44,837 nt of DNA, from assembly GCA_037447655.1 (NCBI GenBank), contig JBBHKE010002620.1, positions 1-44,837 of the forward strand, read 5' to 3'. The notes below the pieces were generated by a model. It was not told the origin of the DNA, searched no databases, and saw nothing but the letters and a program-made list of their open reading frames with translations. The position numbers and the translations under genes are program-made. Shown in pieces: positions 10,878 through 20,940 of this stretch (position 1 is the stretch's first letter; every line of letters starts with the position of its first letter). Source of the DNA: Zygnema cylindricum (lineage: Eukaryota; Streptophyta; Zygnematophyceae; Zygnematales; Zygnemataceae).

Positions 10878-11921
10878 TGAAATTCTGAGACCTCCAGAAA
10901 GGATAGTTTGCAAGAATCCTATAGTATAACCCTGACCCATTTTTGTTACAACAAGAATAATGGCCACCATGTTAGGCAAAAACTCTGACAACCTTACAAG
11001 AATCCCCTTAATCGATAGAAAAAAGAATCTTTGAATTGCTCCCCTAAGTAGTAAGTTATGCAGGGTCAAAGCTGACATTTTGTACAAAAGCTCTCTAAGA
11101 GAGAGGGTTTTATCTACCAAATTTTCTAAGTCCTATCTCTCTCACAAACTCTATCTACTGATGTACAGAACCAATCATATTACTCTTCCGTACACAAAAG
11201 TACAGGTGCCGATGTACTTTCTGTACGGATACTGTACGACATGGCCTAAATGCCGACACGTGGTATATCCGAATATGCTCCCTAAATCCCCAGAGATGCC
11301 GCAATCCAATGCTAGTCTGCCACGTGTCATCCAATATGGCGATGACCAAAAAACCGCCGAAATCCTCTTCCGCGATCTCGGCATTCATTTCGGCCGTCCA
11401 ATTTAATGCAGATTTAATCGTAGGCGTAATAAACACCTGCGCGGTATTCATTTCGCTGTCGAAAAAAATGCGCGGTACATGTTTCTTGTCTGTTCCTTAA
11501 TCCGTATTTCTACATAACCAAATCTATGTATTCTGTAAATAATTTTCGTTAAATGAATTTGTCAGCTTTGTAATGTTTATCTAATTATCAAACACAATGT
11601 ATTCTAACTCTCGTCATAGTCTAAATGGATAGAGCTACCGGCTACCGGCGGATTTGACCGCCGGTAGGTACCAGGATCAAATCCTGGATTTGACACCTAT
11701 CCTTTTAGAAAATCAGTTAATTTACTACCACAAATCAACTAATCTACTACTTGTAAATCTGAGGATAGCATAGGCAGCCATGGCTCTAGCTGCATCTCTG
11801 ACTTTCAGTACAGCAACAAGTGTGGGAGTTGAAGAGAGAAGTTAGAGGTAGAGTGCTTTGGCTTCTTTTCTGCATTTTATTTTAGACCTAGAAAATACTA
11901 AACAAACCATCAACTTTTACA
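10878..11921 (-). repeat. E2 3' LTR
   Basis: On the plus strand it runs from TGAAATTCTGAGACCTCC to CAACTTTTACA and is homologous to the E1 LTRs in reverse. It ends directly at the polypurine tract. It contains the best conserved tRNA-like unit of the window (11617-11706). Confidence 0.9.
11617..11706 (+). ncRNA. tRNA-like unit with A box, B box and T-run in E2 3' LTR
   Basis: On the plus strand (antisense to E2) TAGTCTAAATGG at 11617-11628 fits the A-box consensus TRGYNNARNNGG exactly. GGATCAAATCC at 11674-11684 fits the B box GGTTCRANTCC except one or two bases. TTTT follows at 11703-11706. GGATAG (11627-11632) can pair with CTATCC (11697-11702). CTACCGGCGG and CCGCCGGTAG (11642-11667) form a 10-bp stem like a long variable arm. 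CCAGGA/TCCTGG (11671-11687) forms a T-arm. It is not a canonical tRNA; transcription by Pol III is inferred only. Confidence 0.5.
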
Positions 11922-11933
11922 CTCCCCTTATTT
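11922..11933 (-). promoter_or_regulatory. E2 polypurine tract
   Basis: CTCCCCTTATTT on the plus strand is AAATAAGGGGAG on the element strand, identical to that of E1 and abutting the LTR. Confidence 0.85.
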
Positions 11934-11934
11934 T

Positions 11935-13306
11935 CTAGTCAATCTTCAATTTCAGACCACACTTCTCCATGCAGAAAAATAGCTTGAGGGAAGGCACAGG
12001 TTTGGTCATCATATCTACCTCCATCTCACTATCTGGTCGGTACCCTAAACTGATTATTTTGTTTTCTACTTTCTCTCTTACAAAGCTGAGTCTGATGTCC
12101 ATGTGTTTGGCTTTAAAATGATGTTTAGGATTGGCAGAAATAGCGATTGCTGCCTGATTATCACAAAAAATTTTCTGCACACCACTCTTAAGGTGACGAA
12201 GCTCACCAAGCAAAGACTTGACCCACGTCAATTCTTTTACAGCAGAGCAAGAGGCCATATACTCAGCCTCCATGGTGGATTGAGCAATAACTTTTTGCTG
12301 GTTGCTCCTCCAACAGCAAGCCCCATCACCCACATATAATACATATTCAGAAGTGCATCTCCTCATCGGAGCATCACCAAAGCTGGCATCACTCCAAGTA
12401 GTGATGTCAGTATTCTCCCCACCCAAATGCAACCATAGATCCCTAGTTCGTATCAAATATCTAAGGACTCTCTTAGCTGCCTCCCAATCCCTCATTGTGG
12501 GAGCATTTAGACTTCTACTCAACACTCCTACAGCTGCAGCTAAATCCGGCCGGGTACAATTCATATAATAGATTAGACTTCCCACTACTTTCCTGTAAGG
12601 AATATTCTGCATGAACTTCTGTTCTTCAGGAGATAATTCCTCGTCTAAGACTATGACTCCTTCTTCCTCACTCCACTCACTTCCCTTCTTTAACACCATT
12701 GGAGTTGTACAACTATTAGCTTTATCCATTTGAAATTTTTTAAGCATGTTCCCTATTGCTTCTTTTTGAGTCAATCTTAACATCTTTCTTTTTCGGTCTC
12801 TTTCTACTTGAATTCCCAAAATGTATTTTGCTTTCCCCGTATCCTTCATTTCAAATCTCCCCTTAAGATCGGTTTTCAGTTTAATAATTTTTTTCCATTG
12901 ATTTACTTAAAACAAGCAAATCATCAACATAAATTGCAATAAGTATAATACCTTCCTCATCTTCAAAAACAGTGATCTGAGTGATCTGAGCTGGTCGGCA
13001 TATATCCAAGACCGGTAAGAAACTCATCAAGCTTCTTATTCCTGTGTCGAGGCGCCTTTTTCAAACCATAAAGAGATTTAATCAGCCGGCACACCTTACT
13101 CTCATCTCCTTCCTCCACGAATCCTTCAGGTTGACGCATGATGATCTTTTCTTCCAATTCTCCATGCAAAAAGGCTGCCTTGATGTCCATCTAGTGTACC
13201 TCCATGTCTTCCGCTGCTGCCAGACTGAGAAGTATGCGGACAGAGGGAAATCTGACGATCGGGGCAAAGGTTGCCTCGTAGTCGATTCCCTCTTTTTGTG
13301 TGAATC
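11935..13306 (-). pseudogene. Copia RT (C-terminal part) and RNase H (E2)
   Basis: Reading leftward from the solo LTR: REGIDYEATFAPIVRFPSVR, a stop in place of Gln in VH-stop-MDIKAAFLHGE (about 13190), LIKSLYGLKKAPRHRNKKL, a break near 12960-12850 around the catalytic YVDD loop, then a clean 304-codon frame from 12849 to 11935. That frame holds the RT thumb (TRPDLAAAVGVLSRSLNAP) and RNase H with WSDASF, STMEAEYMAS and CDNQAAI. Because this frame is cleaner than in E1, a trans-complementing product is imaginable, but the promoter-proximal parts are broken. Confidence 0.9.
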
Positions 13307-13787
13307 TGTAGAAGGGACGATACTGCACACAACACGCCACAATGCATAGCGGAAAACACCAAGGATATTCTCGGAGCAACAGTAGGAGCACACAGCAGTG
13401 ACAGACAAAGTTGCACTTTATTACTTGGAAGAGAGTACAAGGTTTGCGCTCGCTGCGAAGGTCAGAGTCCCCTATTCACTAGGCCTACTTGACTATTTAA
13501 ACTAGCTAGTTGCTAGTCAACCTAGTACTGTACAACTGTACACGTGGACCTTCACGATCAACCGAGATCTATCAAAAACCGCCTTCTAGAACTATATCGT
13601 TCGATCTACATTCTGCGGCATTGCTATGTTGCGCTGCTATGTTGCTGCGCTACTAAGTTACTACGCCGCTAAGTTGCTATGCTGCTACGCTGCGCTGGTC
13701 TGGAATCGCAGCTGGGTTGCTCTGGAACCGCAACTATAACAGCCTAGCCCTAGCCACTAAGTACTCAAATCGTGTAACCCTGTTACA
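13307..13787 (-). mobile_element. Solo LTR nested in the E2 reverse transcriptase gene
   Basis: 481 bp beginning TGTAGAAGGG and ending CCTGTTACA interrupt the codons for VAKGFTQ. The flanks are GAATC (13302-13306) and AAATC (13788-13792), a 5-bp target duplication with one change. On the minus strand it has a TTTAAATAG TATA-like box (about 13500) and AATAAAGTG polyadenylation-like signal (about 13420), typical of a complete LTR. It is unrelated to the E1/E2 LTRs. No internal region remains, so it arose by LTR-LTR recombination. A GCT-rich near-repeat (gctatgttgctgcgctac) fills 13610-13700. Confidence 0.85.
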
Positions 13788-13792
13788 AAATC

Positions 13793-14520
13793 ATTTTGCC
13801 ACTAATCGGGCCTTGTAGCTCTCAATCGTGTTATCTGGGTTCAGTTTTAATTTGAACACCCACTTACAACCGATTGATTTTCGGTTAGGTGGACAATCCA
13901 CTAGCTCCCAAGTATCGACTGCCAAAATTGAGGCCATCTCTTCATTGATAGTTGTCTTCCACCGGTTCCTTTTTGGACAAGTCATCGCCTCTCCATAAGT
14001 ATGAGGTTCATCTTGATGAGATAGTTTTGTTAACTTGTTATTAACCTGTTTTTCTTGCAATCATTTGCTACTTCTCATTCCCCCCTCAAAATCTGAGGCC
14101 GGAATAGATGGTTCTCGTGGATTCTTTCGAACAATCTCGGCTTCTACCCTATCCCTTGATTTCAAATCAATTTCCACCACGTCTTCCGTTTCGGGTAGAG
14201 TTGTCATTGGAGTTTCCGCAGCCGAGTCCTTTTCGGTGTGATTTGTACCTCCAAAAATGTCATCTTCTCTAAAACCTGGATAGTTAGGAAGCTCAAAGTC
14301 ATCGGAATTTTTTGACTCAAATCTGATTTATACTGACTTTGTATACTTGAAGGGATCCACAGACTTTCCTTGACCCATAACTACTTGATGTTTTACTAAG
14401 ATTATATCTTCCTTTTTTAGATCATAATCTCTATATCCTTTAACATCCTCATCATATCCTAATAAGTATCTCGGTTTTCCTTAAGGATCTAGCTTCTAAT
14501 TAGACCGATTTGTATCTAGA
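13793..14520 (-). pseudogene. Copia RT N-terminal part and integrase-RT linker (E2)
   Basis: The frame 14060-13791 reads QVNNKLTKLSHQDEPHTYGE, MTCPKRNRWKTTINEEM, WELVDCPPNRKSIGCKWVFK and KARLVAK, then is cut by the solo LTR. The variable Glu/Ser-rich linker lies at 14060-14520 with frameshifts. Unlike E1, the CKWVFK motif is followed by Leu instead of a stop. Confidence 0.85.
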
Positions 14521-15762
14521 CTAAATACTTGACTGCTGAAAACCCTTTAAGTGAGATATGTCTGGTTTCTGGCCTGTCCATCTCTCATAAGGTGTTTGAT
14601 CTTTTATAGCTGAAGTAAGAACTCTATTTTTGAGGTAATTAGCACAGTTCATTGTTTTTGCCCAAAACCTTTTTCCTATCTTTTTATCTGATAACATGCT
14701 TGTAGCACTTTCACTTAGTGTCCTATTTAACCTTTCACCTACCCCATTCTGTTCCAGGTTTTCTGGAACCGTCTTTTGGTGTTGGACTCCATCTTCCCTC
14801 AAAAAATCCTCAAAGGTAGAAGTATACTCTCCACCATTGTCACTCCTTACTCTCTTGATTGGAGTTTCATGGAGTTTTTTGCTCCATGCTTTATATTGTC
14901 TAAAACAATCATGAGCTTCTGACTTGATTTTCAAAAAATACACCTTGGAATACCGAGACCAATCATCAGTGATAGTCATCATAATCTCTTCCCCCCCCGG
15001 TGAGGGCACTTTAGCCGGTCCCCAAATATCTGTGTGTACTAAATCTAAAAATTTTTCTCCCTTATAGGTGGCTATTTTGAAAAAGGGTAATCTGTGTGCT
15101 TTACCTTGAGCACATCCACTACAATCACTTATATTATCACTCTCACTGAATTGAATCCCTTCCACCACTCCCATCTTTTTCATCTCTCTTAACTTATCTA
15201 TATTCACATGCCGAAGCCTCTTATGCCACATCATAATATCATGAACACCAGCAAAATAAAGTTTCTTTGTTTCATTACTTAAAATCAGCCTAAACATCCC
15301 TTGGCTACCTTTCTCAGCAATGAAATAGACATCCTCCTCAAAACTAGCAGTAAAGATTCCTTCCCTATTGCTAGTAAAAAAAACCTTATCATCTAATACA
15401 GATGTAGAGATGAGGTTTTTGTTCTGCTCTGGAATAAACAATACATTGGAGAATGTTACTATGAATGTCTTTCCTTCTACTAACACTTTTAGATCTACCG
15501 ATCCTACAAGAGTAGTAGTGACTATCCTCCCATCCCCGTACTCTATCTCTACGATGGGAATCTTTCTTATCTTAGTAAACATGTGCTTATCCTTACACAT
15601 GTGCATGGAGGCACCTGAATATATAATCCAGCCTGCTTCACCTTTCAATCCACCGTAAGCACATTTCTGCAATCGGGGAATTTCGACCTCGTTTTTCGCC
15701 TCCAACTCCTCATCCAATAGGAGCTCATCGTCCTCATCCTCGGATTCCGCCTCATGTACTTG
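14521..15762 (-). pseudogene. Copia protease-integrase (E2), long open frame with dead protease site
   Basis: One long open frame (to about 15870 including foreign 5' codons). The acidic ESEDEDDELLLDEE run is followed by the protease motif YSGASMH, where catalytic Asp became Tyr (about 15620). The integrase zinc finger keeps H...H and CSGC (HKRLRHVN, DCSGCAQGK). The core has HTDIWGPAK, DDWSRY and SDNGGEYTS, then PENLEQNGVGERLNRTL with the third acidic residue region, and YERWTGQKPDISHLK. A frameshift follows at about 14555. This is the best preserved integrase of the window. Confidence 0.9.
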
Positions 15763-16790
15763 TTGTCCATAGCCATTTCTAGCTATGGATTCACCCTCGG
15801 AAGTACCACAGACTACCCAAAAACAGCCTACTTTGAATGAACACATAATTCTACAGAAATAACAAAACAAGATGAAACTACATTAACATTTTGTATCTAA
15901 GCTATAGAATAATCTCACAAAGTTTCAGACAAATATAATAAATAGAGTGATCACATCATCTAGTCAAAGTTGCAGAAAAATAGTCTGCCAGAACTTTGAT
16001 AAAACAGACTAACTTCACAATGAAGTAAAATACATACCAGGCACACAATAGGCCTGAAAATCTGTGACAATATTATAAATATAAAGAGGAACACACCTAC
16101 AGAATTTCAGATAATTCTGCCAACAAATCTGAGAGCAATCCTCAGATAAAATTACCAAAAATAACCATTAACAGATTTTGGTCCAAAAGTTCCTAAATCC
16201 TGAAATGACTAAGTCCTACAAATACATACAAGAGCTTACTGTTGAGTGTACGGAGGCATACCAGCCGTACGCTATCTACCAGCTACCTCTATTAATGTTG
16301 GTATACCCGAATACTTCAAGGTATGTCAAAGTGAGTAAACCTACACTAATACTTAATACACAAAAAGACAAAACAATGTTCGACCAAATATTTACACGTA
16401 CACACAATCTCACAAAATCGTATGTTGAGTCAAGCTACGTCACTCAACGAGATTCCTTAAACTTCTTCAAAGAATCCGGATCGTCCAAAATAAACATTGT
16501 GTGATTGGCGCGATTCCGCGTGGTCACAAAATCCAAACGAAATCCGCTTAAGTCGTCAAATATCTTATGACATCACGAAGTGCATTCAAGTCCACTTGCC
16601 GAATAAGACGCTCTTTTTTCATAAATATGTATGTCGCATTATGTTTTATACGCCTATCGTACATTTTCAAACCCTTCAAATATTTCGAATTGGATCGCTT
16701 CGCGATCCGCCGTCCATTTCAATTAAGCATTCCGCGCCACTCAATTTCTATTTCGTTCGTCCCGAAACAATATATATCCGTACATTCACT
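15763..16790. other. About 1 kb of foreign sequence replacing the 3' end of gag in E2
   Basis: Homology to E1 stops at about 15762 (after the codons for QVHEAESED) and resumes at about 16791 (gaacgagaatcat). The E1 segment of about 290 bp that should lie between, holding the zinc knuckle, is missing. The inserted DNA is AT-rich, has no clear protein, and starts with the perfect inverted repeat CCATAGC-N8-GCTATGG (15763-15784). No target duplication is visible. It could be host DNA picked up by template switching, or an indel made after insertion. Confidence 0.7.
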
Positions 16791-17499
16791 GAACGAGAAT
16801 CATCCCTACCACTGAGTTCCATATCCACCTTGAGTCCGGCAAGTCTTGCACACGGTTGACTATGTTCTGGAACACATCGGGTAACTTCATGAGTAAATAG
16901 TTAACCTTTCTTTTTCACTAAAATCTTTTCCAGCACTTTCTAGCTCCATGAAAAGTGTAGCAAGCTCATTGCAAAAATCGAACATTTTCCCCCCTTTGTA
17001 TACCTACTCCTTAACTTCTGATCAGCCAACTGTTGTTGCTGAATCGTACCACTTCGTTACATTTTTATGAGAGCCATCCAATGATCGGATGCCCTTTCTA
17101 CCTGCAAATGAGGACATGCAAGCCCTTGAGTAAGATGGCGGAGGATGAAGTGTTTTGCCGCTATATTGTTGAAGTCCCAGGCATCAGTATCATTCTCCTC
17201 GTTCCTCGGAATAGGTGACATGCATGCTGAACCACTTGCTATTGGTGTGGTCGTCTCCTTCTCTGTTCCTTTGTCTAGCTCCACTCTTTCCTTTGTTTCC
17301 TCTGTTGAAGATGGATCTGCTTTCTTTGTGATCTGCTTTCTCCAAACCTTGGAGGGATTCCAAGATTTGATGGACGCCCCACTCGTCCACTCACTATCCC
17401 CCAAAACCTTTTCTCGCATAGAGCTCCTGTCATCATACTTTCCCACTATATGATGCCAGTTCCATTAAAGATGGGTACCCTAGAGGGTGGGCCGATAAC
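16791..17499 (-). pseudogene. Copia gag (E2), N-terminal two thirds
   Basis: After the primer site the frame begins GPPSRVPIFNGTG, but the start codon ATG is changed to ATC (GTTATCGGCC). Stops and frameshifts follow. Recognisable blocks are GDSEWTSGASIKSW, MSPIPRNEENDTDAWDFNN and KHFILRHLTQGLACPHLQVE, then the UBN2-like end. The knuckle has been lost with the replaced segment. Confidence 0.8.
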
Positions 17500-17500
17500 G
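17486..17500 (-). promoter_or_regulatory. E2 primer-binding site (mutated)
   Basis: The plus strand GGTGGGCCGATAACG is a two-mismatch version of the E1 site (reverse of GGTTATGGGCCCACC). One mismatch also destroys the gag ATG. Confidence 0.75.
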
Positions 17501-18568
17501 TGAAACTTTGAGACCTCCATAGGTCCTCAAAAAGGACAGCTTGCAAGAAGCCTCTAGGATAACCCTGACCCCTTTGTGTTACAGAAAGAATAACTGCAAC
17601 TTGGCAGGAAAAAACTCTAACCACCTTTACCCGTGTAAAGGCAAGACTCCCCTGAATCGATAGAAAAAAAGAATCTTTGAATTTGTTCCCCTGAGCAGTA
17701 AGTTATAGAGGGTCAAAGTTGACCTTTTGTACAGAAACTCTTTGTAGAGAGGGTCCTATCTACCAGATTTTCTAAGTCCTATCTCTCTCACAAACTCTAT
17801 CTACTGATGTACGTAACCAATCATATTACCTTTCCGTACACAAAAGCATAGGTGCCGATGTACTTTCTGTACAGATACTATACGACATGGCCTAAATGTC
17901 GACACGTGGTATACCCGGATTTCCTCCCTAAATCCTCGAAGATGGCGCGATCCAATGTTAGTCTGCCACGTGTCATTCGATGTGGCGATGACCAAAAACC
18001 GTCGAAATCCTCTTCCGCGATCTCGGCATTCATTCCGGCTGTCTGATTTAATGCAGATTTAATCGTAGCCGTAATACATACCTGCGCGGTATTCGTTTCG
18101 CTATCGAAACAAATGCGCGGTACATGTTTCTTGTCCGTACCTTAATCCGTACTTCTGCATAACCGAATCTTTGTATTCTGTAAATAGTTTTCGTTAAATG
18201 AATTTGTCAGCTTTGTAATGTTTATCTAATTATCAAACACAATGTGTTCTAAATCTAGTCATAGTCTAAATGGATAGAGCTACCGGCTACCGACGGATTT
18301 GACCGCCTGTAGGTACTAGGATCAAATCCTAGATCCGACAACTATCCTTTTAGTAAATCAATTAATTTACTACCAAAAATCAACTAAAATACTACTTGTA
18401 AATCTGAGGATAGCATAGGCAGCCATGGCTCTAGCTTCATCTCCGACTTTCAGTGACTGCAACAATTGTGGGAGTTGATGAAATAAAGTTAGAGGCAGAC
18501 TGCCTTGGCTTCTTTTCTGCATTTTTTTTTAGACCTAGAAAATGCTAAACAAACCATTAATTTCTACT
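17501..18568 (-). repeat. E2 5' LTR
   Basis: Runs on the plus strand from TGAAACTTTGAGACCTCC to CCATTAATTTCTACT. The terminal base that should be A is T. It is homologous to 10878-11921 with many substitutions and includes the tRNA-like unit 18262-18351. Confidence 0.88.
18262..18351 (+). ncRNA. tRNA-like unit in E2 5' LTR
   Basis: A box TAGTCTAAATGG (18262-18273), GGATAG pairing with CTATCC before TTTT, and B box GGATCAAATCC (18319-18329). The T-arm stem is CTAGGA/TCCTAG here and CCAGGA/TCCTGG in the 3' LTR: a C-G pair is replaced by T-A, which keeps the stem. The long-arm stem is weakened (CTACCGACGG versus CCGCCTGTAG). Confidence 0.5.
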
Positions 18569-18587
18569 TGAACATAATATCTTTCGT

Positions 18588-18680
18588 GCGTGCCAAAAAT
18601 CGTGCGTGCATGCGAAATATCGTACATGCGTGCAAAATATCGTACGTGCATGCAAATATCGTGCGAGCGTGGTAACCGAT
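18588..18680. repeat. Minisatellite of about 20 bp at the broken end of E3
   Basis: Four to five diverged copies of a unit like CGTGCGTGCATGCAAAATAT. The units alternate purine and pyrimidine (CGTGCGTGCATGC), a pattern that can favour Z-DNA. The array lies between the E2 LTR end and the truncated RT of E3, so it may mark the breakpoint. Confidence 0.7.
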
Positions 18681-18703
18681 ATCATGCGGTATGAAAAGGC
18701 CAT

Positions 18704-19300
18704 AAAGTGATTTTAACAGTTTGAATACCTTGCTTTCTTCCCCACTTTCCACGAATCCTTCCGACTGCCTCATGTAAATTTCTTCTTCCAACTCTCGGTG
18801 TAAGAAGGCGGTTTTAATATCCTTCTGGTGTATTTCCATATCATTTGTTGCGGCTAAACTTAAGAGGATTCTGACTGAAGGAAATCCGACTACCGGTGCA
18901 AAGGTTTCTACATAGTTTATCCCCACTTTCTGAGTGTAACTTTTAGCAACCAACCTAGTCTTGTATCTCTCAATGGTATTATCTAGGTTTAGTTTAAGTT
19001 TAAAAGCTCACTTACATCAAATCGGTTTTTGGTTTAGTGGACAATCTACCAACTTCCATGCATTGGCTTCCATAATGGAAGTCATTTCCTCATTTATGGC
19101 AGTTATCCATCGGCTACTTTTCTAGAGTGTTTATGGCATCTAAGTATATATGAGGTTCATCCGGGTGAGATATCTTTGTGAGTTGATTATTTACTTGACT
19201 TTCTTGAAGTCGTTTGTTACTTTTTCTTCCCCTTTCAAAATCTGACGCCGGTATGGATAGCATCATCGAGTTTCGTTTAGGAAGATTTTCAGCTCCTCTA
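18704..19300 (-). pseudogene. Copia RT N-terminal part (E3)
   Basis: Reading leftward: [40 protein letters not shown], a QKDIKTAFLHRELEEEIYMR block, EGFVESGEESKVFKLLKSLY and then loss of homology. The upstream [17 protein letters not shown]-like region (about 18960-19030) has frameshifts. The missing C-terminal half includes the catalytic YVDD. Confidence 0.82.
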
Positions 19301-20940
19301 TCTCCAAATACCGGTATCTCATCAAGTGCCTCATTGGTTTCTACTACGTATTGAGACGTTGTCTCTAATGTTGTTATTTCCTCCTTCTCTTTTGGTAAAT
19401 CTGCAAACTTTTCCCTTCTCCATTTTCTTTCTCTTCGTTTTCAAAGTCAAAGTCAGAAAACCGATCCAATACATATCTCATTTTGACTTCCTTTTTTATA
19501 TTTAAATGGATTAATGGACTTTCTTTCATTATTCACCACTATGTGTTTACCAAAATTATATCTTTCTTTTTCATATCATAAACTCAATATCCTTTAGTGC
19601 TCTCATTATGTCCTACAAAATATCTTGGTTTTCCTCTTCCCTTTAACTTCCATTTAGTTTTATCAAAATCCAAATTGTAGACTTGACTTCCGAAAACTCT
19701 CAAGCTAGACAAATCTGGTTTTCTTCCTGTCCACCTCTTATAGGGAGTTTCCTCCTTAATTGTTGAAGTTAAGACTCTATTTTTGATGAAGTTAGCGTAG
19801 TTTATAGACTCGGCCTAAAACTACAACCCTATCCTCTTATCAGCTAGCTTACTTCTAGACATATCCCTTATAGTTCGATTTACTTTTTCTGCTACTACAT
19901 TTTGTTCCGGATTATAAAGAATAGTTTTTTCATGCTAAATTCCTTCCTCTTTAAGAAATTCTTCAAATTCTCTTGAGGTGTATTCTTTCCTATTATCACT
20001 TATTATTATTTTTATTGTAATCTTTCATTTCATACTTTATATTCTTTGAAACATCTTATTAGCTCTGACACATGTCTGAGAAGTTATATACCTAGACCAA
20101 TCATCTGTGATGGTTAACATCCATCTTTTCCCCCCATGTGAAGCATACCTAGCAAGTCCCCAAAAATCAGGGTGAATTAGATCCAATACTTTCTCTCTTC
20201 TAAATATGGATGCCTTTGGGAATGGAAGTCTATGAAACTTCTCTTGGGCACACCCACTAAAATCATCTAAAGTCTCATCATCCCCAAACTTAATTCCATC
20301 CACTATTCCCTTTTTCTTCATTTCTTTTAATCTATCTAGATGCACATGCCCCAACCTCTTCTGTCAAATCACCATACCACTTCTACACAAGTAGAGAACA
20401 CTCCTTTTGTTGCAAAGTACTGTTTTTAACATTTTTTGAGTTCCTTTTTCATTTATCAAATAAACCTCATCATCAAAGCTTTTTGTGAAAATTCATTTTT
20501 TAGTTCATGTTTCAAACTCTTTTTCATCTATGACAGTTGTAGAGACAAGGTTCTTGCTAAGCTGTGGAATGTAAATAACATGTGAGAGTGTTACAATTGA
20601 AGCCTTTCGATTAACTAGAACCTTTAAATGAACAGATCCAACAAGAATTGTGGCTCCTATTCTACCATCTCCGTACTCTATCTCAACTATTGGATTTTTT
20701 TCTTTGTTTAGTGAACCACCTCTTATCTTTGCACATATGTATTGAGGCCCCTTAGTCTATGATCCACCCATCCTCGGGTGAATACCTCTTACCTCTGAAA
20801 GAACACTTTTGTCTCTGTGGAATGTCGACATTCTTCTCAGTGGTTTCCCGATTAAGGAGGAGCTCCTCAAGCTCTTCTTCCGATTTGGTTGCTTCCCCTT
20901 CTTCTCTTTCATGAACCTGAGTCAGAAAAGCCTTTTTCTT
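19301..20940 (-). pseudogene. Copia protease-integrase (E3), heavily interrupted
   Basis: The protease motif near 20745-20760 reads D-stop-GASIHMC, so Ser of DSGAS became a stop. The integrase zinc finger is broken (QKRLGHVHLD with Gln for the first His, DDFSGCAQEK with Phe for Cys). A clean block at 20354-20037 holds LDLIHPDFWGLARY and ITDDWSRY. C-terminal motifs resembling WTGRKPDLSSLRVFGSQV appear near 19745-19680 in a shifted frame. Confidence 0.8.

Larger units (their letters stand above)
10878..18568 (-). mobile_element. Ty1/copia LTR retrotransposon E2, older, with nested insertions
   Basis: Same family as E1 but on the minus strand: 3' LTR 10878-11921, polypurine tract 11922-11933, RNase H and RT, integrase, protease, gag, primer site 17486-17500, 5' LTR 17501-18568. 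The LTRs differ from each other clearly more than those of E1 (roughly one base in eight in a sampled stretch), so E2 is older. Flanks CGAGC (10873-10877) and TGAAC (18569-18573) could be a target duplication changed by two transitions, which is weak. A solo LTR interrupts RT, and about 1 kb of unrelated sequence replaces the end of gag. Confidence 0.92.

Noticed and set aside
10873-18573. Target-site duplication for E2 (CGAGC versus TGAAC)
   Set aside because: Only three of five bases agree; the differences are transitions, so it is possible but not reliable.
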